Below, piece after piece: positions 8,061 to 16,914 of a stretch of DNA of 64,000 nucleotides. The stretch's first letter is position 1, and each line of letters opens with the position of its first letter. The position numbers and the translations under genes were made by a program. Source of the stretch: Methylophilus sp. DW102 (GTDB lineage Bacteria; Pseudomonadota; Gammaproteobacteria; Burkholderiales; Methylophilaceae); contig NZ_AP029023.1 in assembly GCF_037076555.1 (NCBI RefSeq), forward strand, positions 2,170,001 to 2,234,000, read 5' to 3'. Below the pieces are notes generated by a model. It had not been told where the DNA came from, ran no database searches, and worked only from the letters and a program-made list of their open reading frames with translations.

Positions 8061-9527
8061 ATGATGCCCCCGCTTTCACTCAAAAGCCAGCTACGCTTGT
8101 GGCTGTTACTGCCCATGCTGGTTGTGCTGGGCGTTTCTGCCGCCTTGTCTTACTCGCGCGCCCTGCTCTACGCCACACAGGCCTACGACCAGGCCTTGTT
8201 GCGGACCGTGCTCGCGCTGGCAGATGAGGTGATTATTGACAGCCACAATCAAGTCAAAATTGAGATCCCCGAGGTCGCCAGCCATTTGCTCAGCTATAAC
8301 GAAGGCGATCACATTTACATCAAAATCAGCGACCCCAAGGGTAAACTGGTGTTTGGCGAAGCGCATTTACCCTTACCCAAGCAACTGCCTGCGGGCAACC
8401 AGCAGGTTTACTATAACAGCCACTACAAGGGCGAAGCGATCCGCGCCGTGACCTTTGGCCTGCCAGAGAGCGAGGCGGCCAATGCGCGCAACATTCTGAT
8501 CAGCATGGCCGAGACCACGGGCAAACGGGATGCCATGGTGGCCGAAATGGTCGAAGAAATGCTGTTGCCACAAGTGCTCATGATGCTGTTGGCTGCCATT
8601 GTGATTGAGTTGGGCATTTATTTTGCCCTCAAACCCTTGCAAGACCTCAGGGAATCTTTGCACCAACGCTCTTACCGTGACCTGAGCGCGCTGGATACGC
8701 AAGCGACGCCAAACGAACTGCAACCCTTGCTGCAAGCGATGAATGCGCTGCTCGCACGGGTCAAGGCAGGCTTGCAACAGCAGCAGCAATTTATTGCCGA
8801 TGCCTCACACCAGTTGCGCACACCGATTGCCGGGCTGCAAACCCAGGCTGAACTGGCCTTGCGCAGCCAGCCGCCTGAGGCCATTCAAGAGCCGCTTAAT
8901 TACATGCTGCGCAGCACCACCCGCTTGTCACACCTGATACAGCGGCTGTTGACCATGGCCAGAACCGATGCTGCTGTTTCGCAGCTGCAATTTCAGCCAG
9001 TGTCACTCACCAAAATCATTTCAGATGAATGTGCGCGCTGGATTGGGCCAGCCAGTAACAAACAGTTAGAGCTCGATGTCATGATTGAAACCCAGCAGGA
9101 TCAGGTGCTGGGCGATGCGCTCATGCTCTCTGAACTCTTAAACAACCTGCTGGAAAACGCCATTCAATACACCCCAAAACAAGGCCTGTTGCAGATCCGT
9201 TTATTGCAAGCGGGCAAATTTCTGGTGCTTGAAGTGGCAGACAGTGGCATCGGCATTCCTGCCGATCAAACCACCCTGGTTTTTGAGCGTTTTCACCGGC
9301 TGGACCCGAATCAGGGCAATGGCTGCGGCCTGGGGCTCGCTATCGTGGCCGAAATTGCCGAACACCATAACGCCAGCATCACGGTTACCCCGGGGCTGGC
9401 ACATCCTGTCAGTGGTCACATTGGCAGCCAATTCACGGTAAAATTCGAGCGCTATGACGAACGACTGCCTGAGAACCCGCGCCCTGCAAACTCTGACCCT
9501 AAGGGACCCGCAACAAAAATGTCTTGA
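8061..9527 (+). CDS. Sensor histidine kinase, QseC/TctE type
   Basis: 488 residues. There is a first membrane helix at about 14-31 and a periplasmic sensor of about 140 residues. A second helix near 172-192 and a HAMP-like segment follow. HisKA has His250 in ASHQLRTPIAGL. The ATPase domain has the N box (LLNNLLENAIQ), DSGIGIP and NGCGLGLAIV. It phosphorylates the regulator encoded just upstream. The last 74 bases overlap the start of the DUF455 gene in another frame, suggesting coupled expression. The sensed ligand cannot be told from sequence. ATG 8061 or 8064 may be used. Confidence 0.93.
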   Translation: MMPPLSLKSQLRLWLLLPMLVVLGVSAALSYSRALLYATQAYDQALLRTVLALADEVIIDSHNQVKIEIPEVASHLLSYNEGDHIYIKISDPKGKLVFGEAHLPLPKQLPAGNQQVYYNSHYKGEAIRAVTFGLPESEAANARNILISMAETTGKRDAMVAEMVEEMLLPQVLMMLLAAIVIELGIYFALKPLQDLRESLHQRSYRDLSALDTQATPNELQPLLQAMNALLARVKAGLQQQQQFIADASHQLRTPIAGLQTQAELALRSQPPEAIQEPLNYMLRSTTRLSHLIQRLLTMARTDAAVSQLQFQPVSLTKIISDECARWIGPASNKQLELDVMIETQQDQVLGDALMLSELLNNLLENAIQYTPKQGLLQIRLLQAGKFLVLEVADSGIGIPADQTTLVFERFHRLDPNQGNGCGLGLAIVAEIAEHHNASITVTPGLAHPVSGHIGSQFTVKFERYDERLPENPRPANSDPKGPATKMS

Positions 9528-10269
9528 GGTCGCTGCCCTGTGGCAAGCCTGCCTCACTGGCGCGCTGCAAATCCGGCCACAGCAGGCATTATCCGCAGAC
9601 GACCAGAGTATTCCCGGCCGGCCTGAGCGCCCGGCCCTGGTGGCGCCGGCCAAAGTTCAGCGGCGAGCCATGAACACGGCCGAAGGCCGCGCCGCCTTGA
9701 TTCATGCATTGGCGCATATCGAATTTAATGCCATCAACCTGGCCCTGGATGCGGTCTGGCGATTTGCCGACATGCCTGAAGCGTATTACCGCGACTGGCT
9801 GCAAGTGGCCAAAGAAGAGGCTTATCATTTTTCGCTACTGCGCCAACATCTGCAGCAGCTGGGCTTTGATTACGGCGACTTTGATGGTCACAACAGCCTG
9901 TGGGAGATGGTCGAAAAAACCCAGGTCGATGTCCTGGCCCGCATGGCGCTCGTTCCACGCACCATGGAAGCCCGTGGCCTGGATGCCACCCCACCGCTCA
10001 AACAAAAACTGTTACAAGCTGGCGACCAGGCCGCCGCCGCCATCCTCGATATTATCCTGCGCGATGAAATCGGCCATGTCGCGATAGGCAATCGCTGGTT
10101 TGGCTATTTGTGTGATCAACGCCAGCTCGACCTGGTGGATACCTTTGAGCAATTACGCCAACAATACCATGCGCCCAAACTGCGCCCACCCTTCAATCTT
10201 GCAGCACGCAAGCTTGCCGGCTTCACCGATATTGAGCTCGCCTATTTGAATGGAGATTGCAGTGCGTAG
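9454..10269 (+). CDS. DUF455 ferritin-like protein
   Basis: 271 residues of the DUF455 family, which has a ferritin-like four-helix fold. Candidate di-iron ligands are visible in four-helix order: the HIEFNAINLAL segment, KEEAYHFSLL and RDEIGHVAIG (two ExxH motifs). The family occurs in many proteobacteria without an agreed function; iron or oxygen chemistry is an inference. The start lies inside the kinase gene (74-base overlap), so the protein could be part of what the two-component system controls. No export signal is seen, so it should be cytoplasmic. Confidence 0.8.
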   Translation: MTNDCLRTRALQTLTLRDPQQKCLEVAALWQACLTGALQIRPQQALSADDQSIPGRPERPALVAPAKVQRRAMNTAEGRAALIHALAHIEFNAINLALDAVWRFADMPEAYYRDWLQVAKEEAYHFSLLRQHLQQLGFDYGDFDGHNSLWEMVEKTQVDVLARMALVPRTMEARGLDATPPLKQKLLQAGDQAAAAILDIILRDEIGHVAIGNRWFGYLCDQRQLDLVDTFEQLRQQYHAPKLRPPFNLAARKLAGFTDIELAYLNGDCSA

Positions 10270-10311
10270 GAATTGTCGTGAGCGGATCAACAAAGCATAC
10301 ATATACAAGCT

Positions 10312-10341
10312 TTGTTGAATTATATGAGCATCAAATATAAT
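10312..10341 (+). promoter_or_regulatory. Candidate sigma-70 promoter for the EAL gene
   Basis: TTGTTG at 10312-10317 and TATAAT at 10336-10341 with an 18-bp spacer. Transcription from here would give a leader of about 135 nt before the EAL gene at 10484. The rest of 10270-10483 shows nothing else clear. Confidence 0.45.
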
Positions 10342-10483
10342 GCTTTTCAACTGATCAAGCTGCAACGGTGCGTATTAATATCCCTAAAGTATTAAATTTA
10401 TTTTTGAGTTTCATCGCCTAGCTGGAACGACCGCATCCCATCAGGTAGCAAGAAGCTGGTGACTGCGTACAGGAGAACCCTAA

Positions 10484-11245
10484 ATGCAATGTGGAAAATG
10501 TAATCCTCAACACCTGGGGATAGACTTTTCAATGGCGTTTCAACCCATTATTGCCTTCGAGCGCAAACAGATTTGGGGATATGAAACACTGGTACGTGGC
10601 CTGGAAAACCAGCCAGCGGCGTTCATTCTGGATCAAATTGACGCCTCCAGTATTCATAGCTTTGATCAAACCATCCGCTCAAAAGCCATCAGGCTCGCCA
10701 ATCAGTTACATTTTGACCAGATTCTGTCCATCAATTTTTTACCAAACGCAGTCTACAACCCTGAAAACTGTATTCAATCCACGCTCGCCGTGTGTGATGA
10801 ACTCGGTTTTGATAAAAAGCGCATCATGTTTGAGGTGACCGAGGCAGAAAAAATCACCGACCATGCGCATTTAAAAAACATTTTTACCGAATACAAAAAA
10901 CATCAATTTCTGACTGCGATTGATGATTTTGGCGCGGGTTATTCTGGCCTGAACTTACTGGCTGAATGGCAGCCAGATATTATCAAGCTGGACATGAACC
11001 TGATCCGCGACATAGACCAGAATAAAACCAAACAACTGATTATGAAAAGCATCCTGGATGTGTGTCGCGGACTCAATATCGAGGTGATTTCAGAGGGCGT
11101 CGAGACCCGCGCTGAACTGACGGTACTGGTCGATTTTGGCATCGACCTGTTTCAAGGCTATTATTTTGCCAAGCCCTTGTTTGAAGGGCTGCCAACCGTG
11201 GCTGAAGACTGTTTTAGCCTGGCTCGCTCACCTGACCCAAGATAG
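10484..11245 (+). CDS. Stand-alone EAL-domain cyclic-di-GMP phosphodiesterase
   Basis: 253 residues, essentially one EAL domain. The signature reads ETL (residues 34-36, in YETLVRG), and the other metal and catalytic motifs are present: SINFLP, EVTE, IDDFGAGYSG, IKLDMNLIR, ISEGVET and QGYYFAKPL. It therefore looks catalytically intact and should hydrolyse cyclic-di-GMP. No GGDEF, PAS or membrane segment is attached. The N-terminus carries a CxxC (Cys3, Cys6) before the domain, a possible redox or metal site. AGGAG lies upstream of the ATG. It is convergent with dabA. Confidence 0.9.
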   Translation: MQCGKCNPQHLGIDFSMAFQPIIAFERKQIWGYETLVRGLENQPAAFILDQIDASSIHSFDQTIRSKAIRLANQLHFDQILSINFLPNAVYNPENCIQSTLAVCDELGFDKKRIMFEVTEAEKITDHAHLKNIFTEYKKHQFLTAIDDFGAGYSGLNLLAEWQPDIIKLDMNLIRDIDQNKTKQLIMKSILDVCRGLNIEVISEGVETRAELTVLVDFGIDLFQGYYFAKPLFEGLPTVAEDCFSLARSPDPR

Positions 11246-11334
11246 CTAAAAAATCACTCACTTGCCAGCATGCATCCATGACCGGTCTTTAGTAAACGAC
11301 CTCAGGCATGCACACTGACAAGATGATGACAGAC

Positions 11335-13887
11335 TCAAACGGGCTGCGTCATTTCAGCAAAATCCAGTGCCTGCCATTGCCCGGCAACATACCGCCAACG
11401 CTGCCCATCCTCTTCACACCACAGATGTAACCAGCCATGGTTGACCAGGTGGCTAATGACCGCATGCCTGCCGATAATCTGGTCAATCTGTCTGCAGCTT
11501 GCCACAATGACCACCGTCAAGCGGAGCGGTTCATGCATCCACTGCTGGCCATCATGCAATGACTGTTTGGAGAGACCGATTCTGAGGTCACCACCGTTGC
11601 CTTCAAACACGCCGATGCGGCCACCGACGACGTTGTGTAACAGCTTGTTTCCGCTCCCAAGCTTGACTGGCTCACAGGTCGAGGCATGGTACTGCCAGTT
11701 AATCCAGTGCGTCACCAGCATCGGGGCCGTCATAAGTTGTTCCAATAACGCCCCTTCAATATCCGCCGCCGCATCATACTCATGCAAAAATGCCCGCCCG
11801 GCCAAATTCAAATGTCTGGTACGCGCCCGGGGGGCCAGAATAAATGCCGCATTGTTGGCCAAGCCCCATTCCGGCCGGGTCTGCGCAGCGTCATTGGCAC
11901 GCTGGCGAAAGGCTTTGAACAAACGACCGGCATCGCTGGCTTGTGTTGACTGCATTGAGGTAGAGGCTAACTGTGCCCGTACAACTTCACCGGCAGCGGT
12001 AAACAGCTCAGCCGCTTGCTGCCAGCGAGTGTGCGTTGCGGCTGGCAGCAGATCAAGATCAAAGCCTTGCAACGCTTGTGTGGTAGTGTTGTGCAAGGCG
12101 GCAACAAACCAGGTTTCGGCGGGGATCGTCATACCCATACTAGCCAGCTGTGCCCTCACCTCGGCATCATTGAGCACGGCAGCCAAGGCACGCGTGTTTA
12201 CCTCACCAGACTGTCCACAACATGCGCCGCAATCGAGGCTGGAGGCATGCGCATTGTTTTTGCTCTGGCTGGCATGCCCCACCAGTAATACCAGCGGCGC
12301 CAACCCGCTGGTCAGGCCTAAACTGTTGAGTACCCGCGCGGCAAGCTCGGCTTTTTCGACCACGCTCACCGCTTGTAACTGAGGCCGGGTCAATGCGCGG
12401 TATTTTTTCGGCAAGCCATGTTGATCAAGCGAACTGCGGGCATGCAATTGCGGCTTGATCATGGCTAACAAGGGTTTCAAAAACAGGGGGCCTGCGCTCT
12501 CTACCAGCGAAAAGGCCGCTCCAGGATATTTGCTCAGTCGGCTGACCTGGCCAGACAGCATAAAATTGCTGAGCCGCTTTTGGCCGACTTTTAGCTGTAG
12601 CGCTTTGCTACCGGCCTGTGCCACTTCGCTTATCGCCTCTGAACCGGCAAGGACTTGATCACGGACAGTTAAGCTAGGGGCCAGCAGGCCCGGCAACTGT
12701 GGACGCTGATAGTCGGAAGCAAAAGGCTGATAGGCAATCGGCAAGCCAAAAAAGCCCGCCGCGCCCAGCGTTTGTATATTGGGTGACAATGATTCTATTG
12801 CCCGCCGGATCGGTTCACTGCGCACATCAATACAAAATGCGGCCTGAATCAGTGGCGTGGGTGTCGGTGTTGCAGCCTCCGGCATCTGGCTCAGTTGTTG
12901 CGCCAGCTGGCGCTGATAACCGATTTCCAGTGCCAGTTGCCAGACCTCATCCACTTGCAATGCCTGTTCTGCAGCTTGAATTTTTTCAGCCACATGCTGC
13001 CATTTTTGCTGGATGACCCTAATGGCGCTGTTGGTTGCATTGAGACCTTTACATTGCATTAAAATCACGCCCCATGCCAACCGAATCGCCAGCAAATCAC
13101 GCAAGCTGTCATCACTCTGGCCTTGTAATCTGGCTTGCCAATCCAGATAAGCACACCAGGATGCCCAGCCATTCACCGTGAGCAATACCGCCTCAAAATA
13201 ATCGGCCAGCACGGCCTCATCCAGGCCTAGCGCCTCGACCACCCAGCGCTCAGCCTGTTGGCGATTGCGTGGCAAATAATCCAGAAACTGATGGATGTTG
13301 GGCAAGCCCATCAACACACCGATGCCATGGTCATGCACGATCATGTCACGCCAGAACTGGTACAAGCCACCTGCACGCTCAGGCTGCCAGTCTGACTGGT
13401 CCCGGTCAAAATACGCGGCACAAGTCTGGCTGACCTGATGCGTAATCGCATCGCGCCAGGTCAAGCGCTGAAACCGCTGGGCATCGTCATCGAGCACATC
13501 AATCAATAGCGGTAATTGGGTAATGGCAAGCGGCGCCGATAGCTGGGCCACTGCCTCTGCAATAGTGGTCTGCCTGAGCCCGAGTTGTGTTATGGCCTGG
13601 GTTAAGTCCTGTGCAGACATGCGTCCTTGCTGCCAGGCATGTAACAGATGACCTCTGGCCGGAAACACTTGCAGATCGCCTAGCACAGCCATGCGTGCCG
13701 CTACAGTTCTCACTGGCAAGTGGACTCTTTTCCAATGCGGGTTGACTGCAATCGACTGATCCAGCGGCCAGTTAGGGGCAATACTGTCGCACGCACGCTG
13801 GCAGGCCTGGTCTATCACCTGCTCACGGATAGACTGTGCTTGCCCATGGTGACGCCCTGGGAATACTTGGTCTTCAATAAAAAACAT
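11335..13887 (-). CDS. dabA: DabA (DUF2309), inorganic carbon transporter subunit
   Basis: 850 residues. DabA is the beta-carbonic-anhydrase-like cytoplasmic subunit of the DAB inorganic carbon pump, thought to convert CO2 to bicarbonate one-way using ion flow through DabB. The zinc site seen in the Halothiobacillus protein is matched: Cys352 and Asp354 in FCIDVRSEP, His538 in LVGHASQSKNN and Cys553 in LDCGACCGQ. It lies 36 bp downstream of dabB on the same strand. No carboxysome or RuBisCO gene is in the window, so the bicarbonate may feed carboxylases such as PEP carboxylase (37986-40766) or support growth at low CO2. The use is an inference. Confidence 0.92.
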   Translation of the reverse strand: MFFIEDQVFPGRHHGQAQSIREQVIDQACQRACDSIAPNWPLDQSIAVNPHWKRVHLPVRTVAARMAVLGDLQVFPARGHLLHAWQQGRMSAQDLTQAITQLGLRQTTIAEAVAQLSAPLAITQLPLLIDVLDDDAQRFQRLTWRDAITHQVSQTCAAYFDRDQSDWQPERAGGLYQFWRDMIVHDHGIGVLMGLPNIHQFLDYLPRNRQQAERWVVEALGLDEAVLADYFEAVLLTVNGWASWCAYLDWQARLQGQSDDSLRDLLAIRLAWGVILMQCKGLNATNSAIRVIQQKWQHVAEKIQAAEQALQVDEVWQLALEIGYQRQLAQQLSQMPEAATPTPTPLIQAAFCIDVRSEPIRRAIESLSPNIQTLGAAGFFGLPIAYQPFASDYQRPQLPGLLAPSLTVRDQVLAGSEAISEVAQAGSKALQLKVGQKRLSNFMLSGQVSRLSKYPGAAFSLVESAGPLFLKPLLAMIKPQLHARSSLDQHGLPKKYRALTRPQLQAVSVVEKAELAARVLNSLGLTSGLAPLVLLVGHASQSKNNAHASSLDCGACCGQSGEVNTRALAAVLNDAEVRAQLASMGMTIPAETWFVAALHNTTTQALQGFDLDLLPAATHTRWQQAAELFTAAGEVVRAQLASTSMQSTQASDAGRLFKAFRQRANDAAQTRPEWGLANNAAFILAPRARTRHLNLAGRAFLHEYDAAADIEGALLEQLMTAPMLVTHWINWQYHASTCEPVKLGSGNKLLHNVVGGRIGVFEGNGGDLRIGLSKQSLHDGQQWMHEPLRLTVVIVASCRQIDQIIGRHAVISHLVNHGWLHLWCEEDGQRWRYVAGQWQALDFAEMTQPV

Positions 13888-13923
13888 CTTTTGGTTCCTT
13901 ATCCATTCATTTCAGAAGCGCGC

Positions 13924-15459
13924 CTAGTCATTGGCATGCGTGCTTTTGCCCCAACTAACCGGCCATAAACGCAAGACCCATCGCGTGTAAAACTCATCCA
14001 GATAAAACCCGGCATAGACTGAGCGATGCAGCACAGCCAACCGCGCAGGCATCTGCTGGATCATGGTCGTGGCAAGGTACAGCATGAGCATGGCCAGCAC
14101 ACTTATCCATCCGCCCGTAGGGGAAGGCTGATCGTGTATCCCGAGGGGAAGCAGGTGAAATACCACACTAACGGCGGTCAACCCCATGGCAAGCACACTG
14201 CCAAATAGCAAGGCTTGCAGTTGCAGGCGCAGAGTCACTGCCTGCCCGACCTGCTGCCACAACACTGGAGCCCAGGCCAGCGCCAGTATCAGGCTCCACC
14301 AGGCTGGCCACAGCTGGGTCCCCGAGACCGCCTGTACCCCGAACACAATCAACATGGTCAACACCGGGGCAAGCAACATGCTCAACTTGGCAAAGGCCGC
14401 TTTACCCGCCATCTGCTGCAAGCGTGTGTGTGTGACAATGTCGGCGGCGGACAAAAAGGCATAAGCCTTGTAAATCGAGTGTCCGATCAGGTGCAGCGCC
14501 GCAAAGGTGTATAGCCCCAGCGCGCATTCCACTATCATGAAGCCCATTTGTGCCACGGTGGACCATGCCAGCCTGACCTTGATACTGACCCGGGTAAACA
14601 TGACCAGCGAGGCAAACAGGCATGTCACCAGCCCAACCGCTAACAATACATGTCTGGCCAGTGTTGCCTGTTCGAACAAGGGGGCAAAGCGGATCAAAAC
14701 ATAACCAGACAGGTTCACCACACCGGCATGTAACAAGGCAGAAACAGGCGTCGGTGCTTCCATCACCTGGATTAACCAGCCATGCACCGGCAGTAATGCC
14801 GTTTTTAAAATTACCACCGCCACCAGCAGCATGGCACACCAGCTACTGAGCTGCGACAAGCCATGCATGCTGACATGTAAAAGAAAGACTGAAATCTGTA
14901 CGCTTCCGGTTTCAACATAGGCGATCATGGCCGTCAGCAGCAACAGACTATCCGCCAACACATCCGCCACGGTCTTTTTGTGCGAAGCCAACAGTGCAAA
15001 CGGACGGTCTGCATAAAAACACAGCAAGTGCTTTAAACACACGCCAATGGCTGACCATGCCGCGACAAACAACAACCAGTGATCAGCAATCAGCAGCACA
15101 TGCACACTGGCAAGGACCAGGCTTAAAGCGGTGACAAAGCTTTTCTGATTGGCCTCACCTTCGAGGTATCTGGCAGAAAAATGTCCGATCACCCACCCCA
15201 GCAATTGCACCAAACAAGCCATCAGCGCCTGCAGCGGGGAAACAGCAATGGCAAACGCACTGAAAAAATTGCCAGGCAACGACTGGACATGCAGACACAC
15301 GACTGCGGCGGATATACCCGCCGCCACAAGCGCCACGCTGAGCAGATGCTTAAACAGTTGCCAGCCACGGTCATGTTGCCACGGTAGCACTCCACTCAGC
15401 AGCCCAGCCAGCCACATAATGGCTCCGGGTACCAGTGCAAAATAAATGACAACGTCCAT
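13924..15459 (-). CDS. dabB: DabB, NuoL/MrpA-like ion-conducting subunit
   Basis: 511 residues and a polytopic membrane protein of about 13-14 helices. It belongs to the proton-conducting membrane transporter family of NuoL/NuoM/MrpA. Typical charged motifs within helices are seen, e.g. LLPVHGWL and EAPTPVSALLHAG with the functional Glu, Lys and His positions. In DAB systems it couples the membrane ion gradient to DabA. The ATG at 15459 follows AAAGG; a GTG two codons upstream is less likely. It is the middle gene of the small ORF-dabB-dabA operon. Confidence 0.9.
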   Translation of the reverse strand: MDVVIYFALVPGAIMWLAGLLSGVLPWQHDRGWQLFKHLLSVALVAAGISAAVVCLHVQSLPGNFFSAFAIAVSPLQALMACLVQLLGWVIGHFSARYLEGEANQKSFVTALSLVLASVHVLLIADHWLLFVAAWSAIGVCLKHLLCFYADRPFALLASHKKTVADVLADSLLLLTAMIAYVETGSVQISVFLLHVSMHGLSQLSSWCAMLLVAVVILKTALLPVHGWLIQVMEAPTPVSALLHAGVVNLSGYVLIRFAPLFEQATLARHVLLAVGLVTCLFASLVMFTRVSIKVRLAWSTVAQMGFMIVECALGLYTFAALHLIGHSIYKAYAFLSAADIVTHTRLQQMAGKAAFAKLSMLLAPVLTMLIVFGVQAVSGTQLWPAWWSLILALAWAPVLWQQVGQAVTLRLQLQALLFGSVLAMGLTAVSVVFHLLPLGIHDQPSPTGGWISVLAMLMLYLATTMIQQMPARLAVLHRSVYAGFYLDEFYTRWVLRLWPVSWGKSTHAND

Positions 15460-15533
15460 TAACACGGCCTTTCATGACCAAAAAATACATTGATAAAACA
15501 GAACATAAAACACACTTTAATAGAAGATAAAGA

Positions 15534-15749
15534 TTAACCGGAGGTAGGCCCATCAATCGCTACAGATTGTTGGGTGACCACCTCTTGCACCGACGCGCTT
15601 GTCGTCGGCTCACCCTCTATTGGCGCCCAGACTTCAGGCAGTAATTCAATTAGGATTTCGCCCTGGGTAACCACCTCCTCACCATTTATTTCTACGTTCT
15701 TGGGATAAACCGTCACTGTTCGACCATCAATTTCAAGCCGCTTCATCAT
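15534..15749 (-). CDS. Small protein leading the dab operon
   Basis: 71 residues (MMKRLEIDGRTVTVYP...), acidic, with no signal peptide or membrane helix; no family is recognised. The first 30 residues alternate like short beta strands around EINGEEVV. It lies 74 bp before dabB on the same strand and is the first gene of the operon, directly opposite the LysR regulator. AGGTG precedes the ATG at 15749 at normal distance; an ATG two codons earlier overlaps the Shine-Dalgarno and is less likely. A DAB accessory role is suggested by position only. Confidence 0.6.
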   Translation of the reverse strand: MMKRLEIDGRTVTVYPKNVEINGEEVVTQGEILIELLPEVWAPIEGEPTTSASVQEVVTQQSVAIDGPTSG

Positions 15750-15804
15750 CACCATTTCACCTATCTAACTATATTAAAAAACCAAATAGCGGGTGATGCA
15801 GATT

Positions 15805-15832
15805 TTGACGGATGATTTTAATTAGGTAAAAT
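15805..15832 (+). promoter_or_regulatory. Promoter of the LysR gene with an overlapping LysR-type box
   Basis: TTGACG (15805-15810) and TAAAAT (15827-15832) with a 16-bp spacer. The -10 is also one arm of ATTTTA-N6-TAAAAT (15815-15832), a dyad of the size LysR proteins bind. The regulator may thus repress itself and activate the divergent dab operon from this 120-bp AT-rich region. Confidence 0.5.
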
Positions 15833-15869
15833 ATATAAATATTAATTTTATGTTCTATTTTATTTATAT

Positions 15870-16763
15870 ATGGCGAGACTCAATTATCATCACTTGCAAT
15901 ATTTTTGGCATATCGTGAAAGTGGGTAGCTTGACCAAGGCAGCAGAAAAATTGCATATCTCGCAATCCGCGCTGTCTTCACAGATCAGGCAACTGGAAGA
16001 AAGCCTGGACTGCGCATTGTTTTTAAGACAAGGGCGTAAACTGGTGTTGACGGAGTTCGGTAATTTGGCGTTTTCCTATGCAGATTCTATTTTTACCAAA
16101 GGCATAGAACTCGAAAACCTGCTGAGAAAAGGTATTGCGTCTGAGAGTCAAACGTTGCGGATTGGTGTGCTCTCTACCATGTCCAGAAACTTCATCGAGA
16201 GCTTTGTGGAGCCATTACTGAATCACTCGGAGATCAAACTCGAAATTTCTGCCAGCGGGCAAACCAACTTGCTCAATGCGCTTTCGAATCACCAGATAGA
16301 CCTGGCGCTCACCAATATCGAGGTGAGAGGCAATACTGACCAGTTATGGGAGTGTATTCTGCTAGATCGGCAACCCATCAGTGTGATCGGCCCGGCAGAG
16401 ATTGAGATCAAACACGGATTTTCGGCCAAATATGCGGAGTACAACTGGATTTTGCCCAATCAGGACAGCCCGATTCGGGCGGCCTTTGATGGCTTGTGCG
16501 CCTTGCATCACCTAGAACCTCACATCGTGGCCGAAGCGAATGACATGGCGATGTTGCGGCTGTTAGCGCGCGACAGCCGGGCACTCACCGTCATGCCGGA
16601 GGTGGTGGTTAAAGACGAGTTAAAAAATGGTGTGCTCAAATCCTTCACGCAACTGGAAGGGATTTTTGAGAATTTCTATGCAGTCACGATCAAAAAACAT
16701 TTCCGCAAGTTTGAAATCAGCCAATTGGTGAATCAGTTTCTAGTCAAAAAAAGAGCGCTCTAG
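15870..16763 (+). CDS. NhaR-like LysR-family regulator divergent from dab operon
   Basis: 297 residues. The N-terminal winged helix-turn-helix (about 5-65: LNYHHLQYFWHIVKVGSLTK..SQSALSSQIRQLEE) is typical of LysR proteins and the opening resembles NhaR, an activator responding to Na+. The C-terminal co-inducer domain is of ordinary length. Gene orientation opposite to the dab operon with a 120-bp shared region is the classic LysR activator layout. It is therefore the probable regulator of inorganic carbon uptake. The ligand is unknown. groESL follows just after. Confidence 0.88.
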   Translation: MARLNYHHLQYFWHIVKVGSLTKAAEKLHISQSALSSQIRQLEESLDCALFLRQGRKLVLTEFGNLAFSYADSIFTKGIELENLLRKGIASESQTLRIGVLSTMSRNFIESFVEPLLNHSEIKLEISASGQTNLLNALSNHQIDLALTNIEVRGNTDQLWECILLDRQPISVIGPAEIEIKHGFSAKYAEYNWILPNQDSPIRAAFDGLCALHHLEPHIVAEANDMAMLRLLARDSRALTVMPEVVVKDELKNGVLKSFTQLEGIFENFYAVTIKKHFRKFEISQLVNQFLVKKRAL

Positions 16764-16767
16764 CCCT

Positions 16768-16795
16768 CTTGAAATTTTTTTGCGCATCCCTATTT
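16768..16795 (+). promoter_or_regulatory. Sigma-32-type heat-shock promoter of groESL
   Basis: CTTGAAA at 16768-16774 and CCCTATTT at 16788-16795 with a 13-bp spacer. This matches the sigma-32 consensus (CTTGAAA, CCCATnT). It starts four bases after the LysR stop. Transcription would begin near 16802, inside the inverted repeat below. No CIRCE operator is present. Confidence 0.7.
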
Positions 16796-16799
16796 TCAC

Positions 16800-16827
16800 G
16801 GTATCAGCAACTCTGCTGATACCTTTT
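16800..16827 (+). terminator. Perfect hairpin at the LysR/groES boundary
   Basis: GGTATCAGCA and TGCTGATACC are a perfect 10-bp stem with a 4-nt loop, followed by TTTT. It can end LysR transcription, and because the groESL start site lies here it may also form the 5' end of that mRNA. Confidence 0.6.
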
Positions 16828-16829
16828 CG

Positions 16830-16876
16830 CCACTGGAGGCATGATTGCCAGTTGCGTCTGCAAACGTCTCCAGTGG
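16830..16876 (+). promoter_or_regulatory. Inverted repeat in the groESL leader
   Basis: CCACTGGAG (16830-16838) is a perfect complement of CTCCAGTGG (16868-16876) across a 29-nt loop, upstream of the groES ribosome site. It could be an mRNA structure acting on groES expression. Confidence 0.4.
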
Positions 16877-16914
16877 TGGTTTTTGTTGAACTTATTCGCT
16901 AAGGAGAATTGAAC

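Noticed and set aside
11441..12382. 313-codon open frame on the plus strand
   Set aside because: Antisense to dabA; composition is Ser/Ala/Cys-rich as in chance frames of GC-rich genes.
16764..16914. CIRCE/HrcA operator before groES
   Set aside because: No TTAGCACTC-N9-GAGTGCTAA pattern is present; the inverted repeats there have other sequences.
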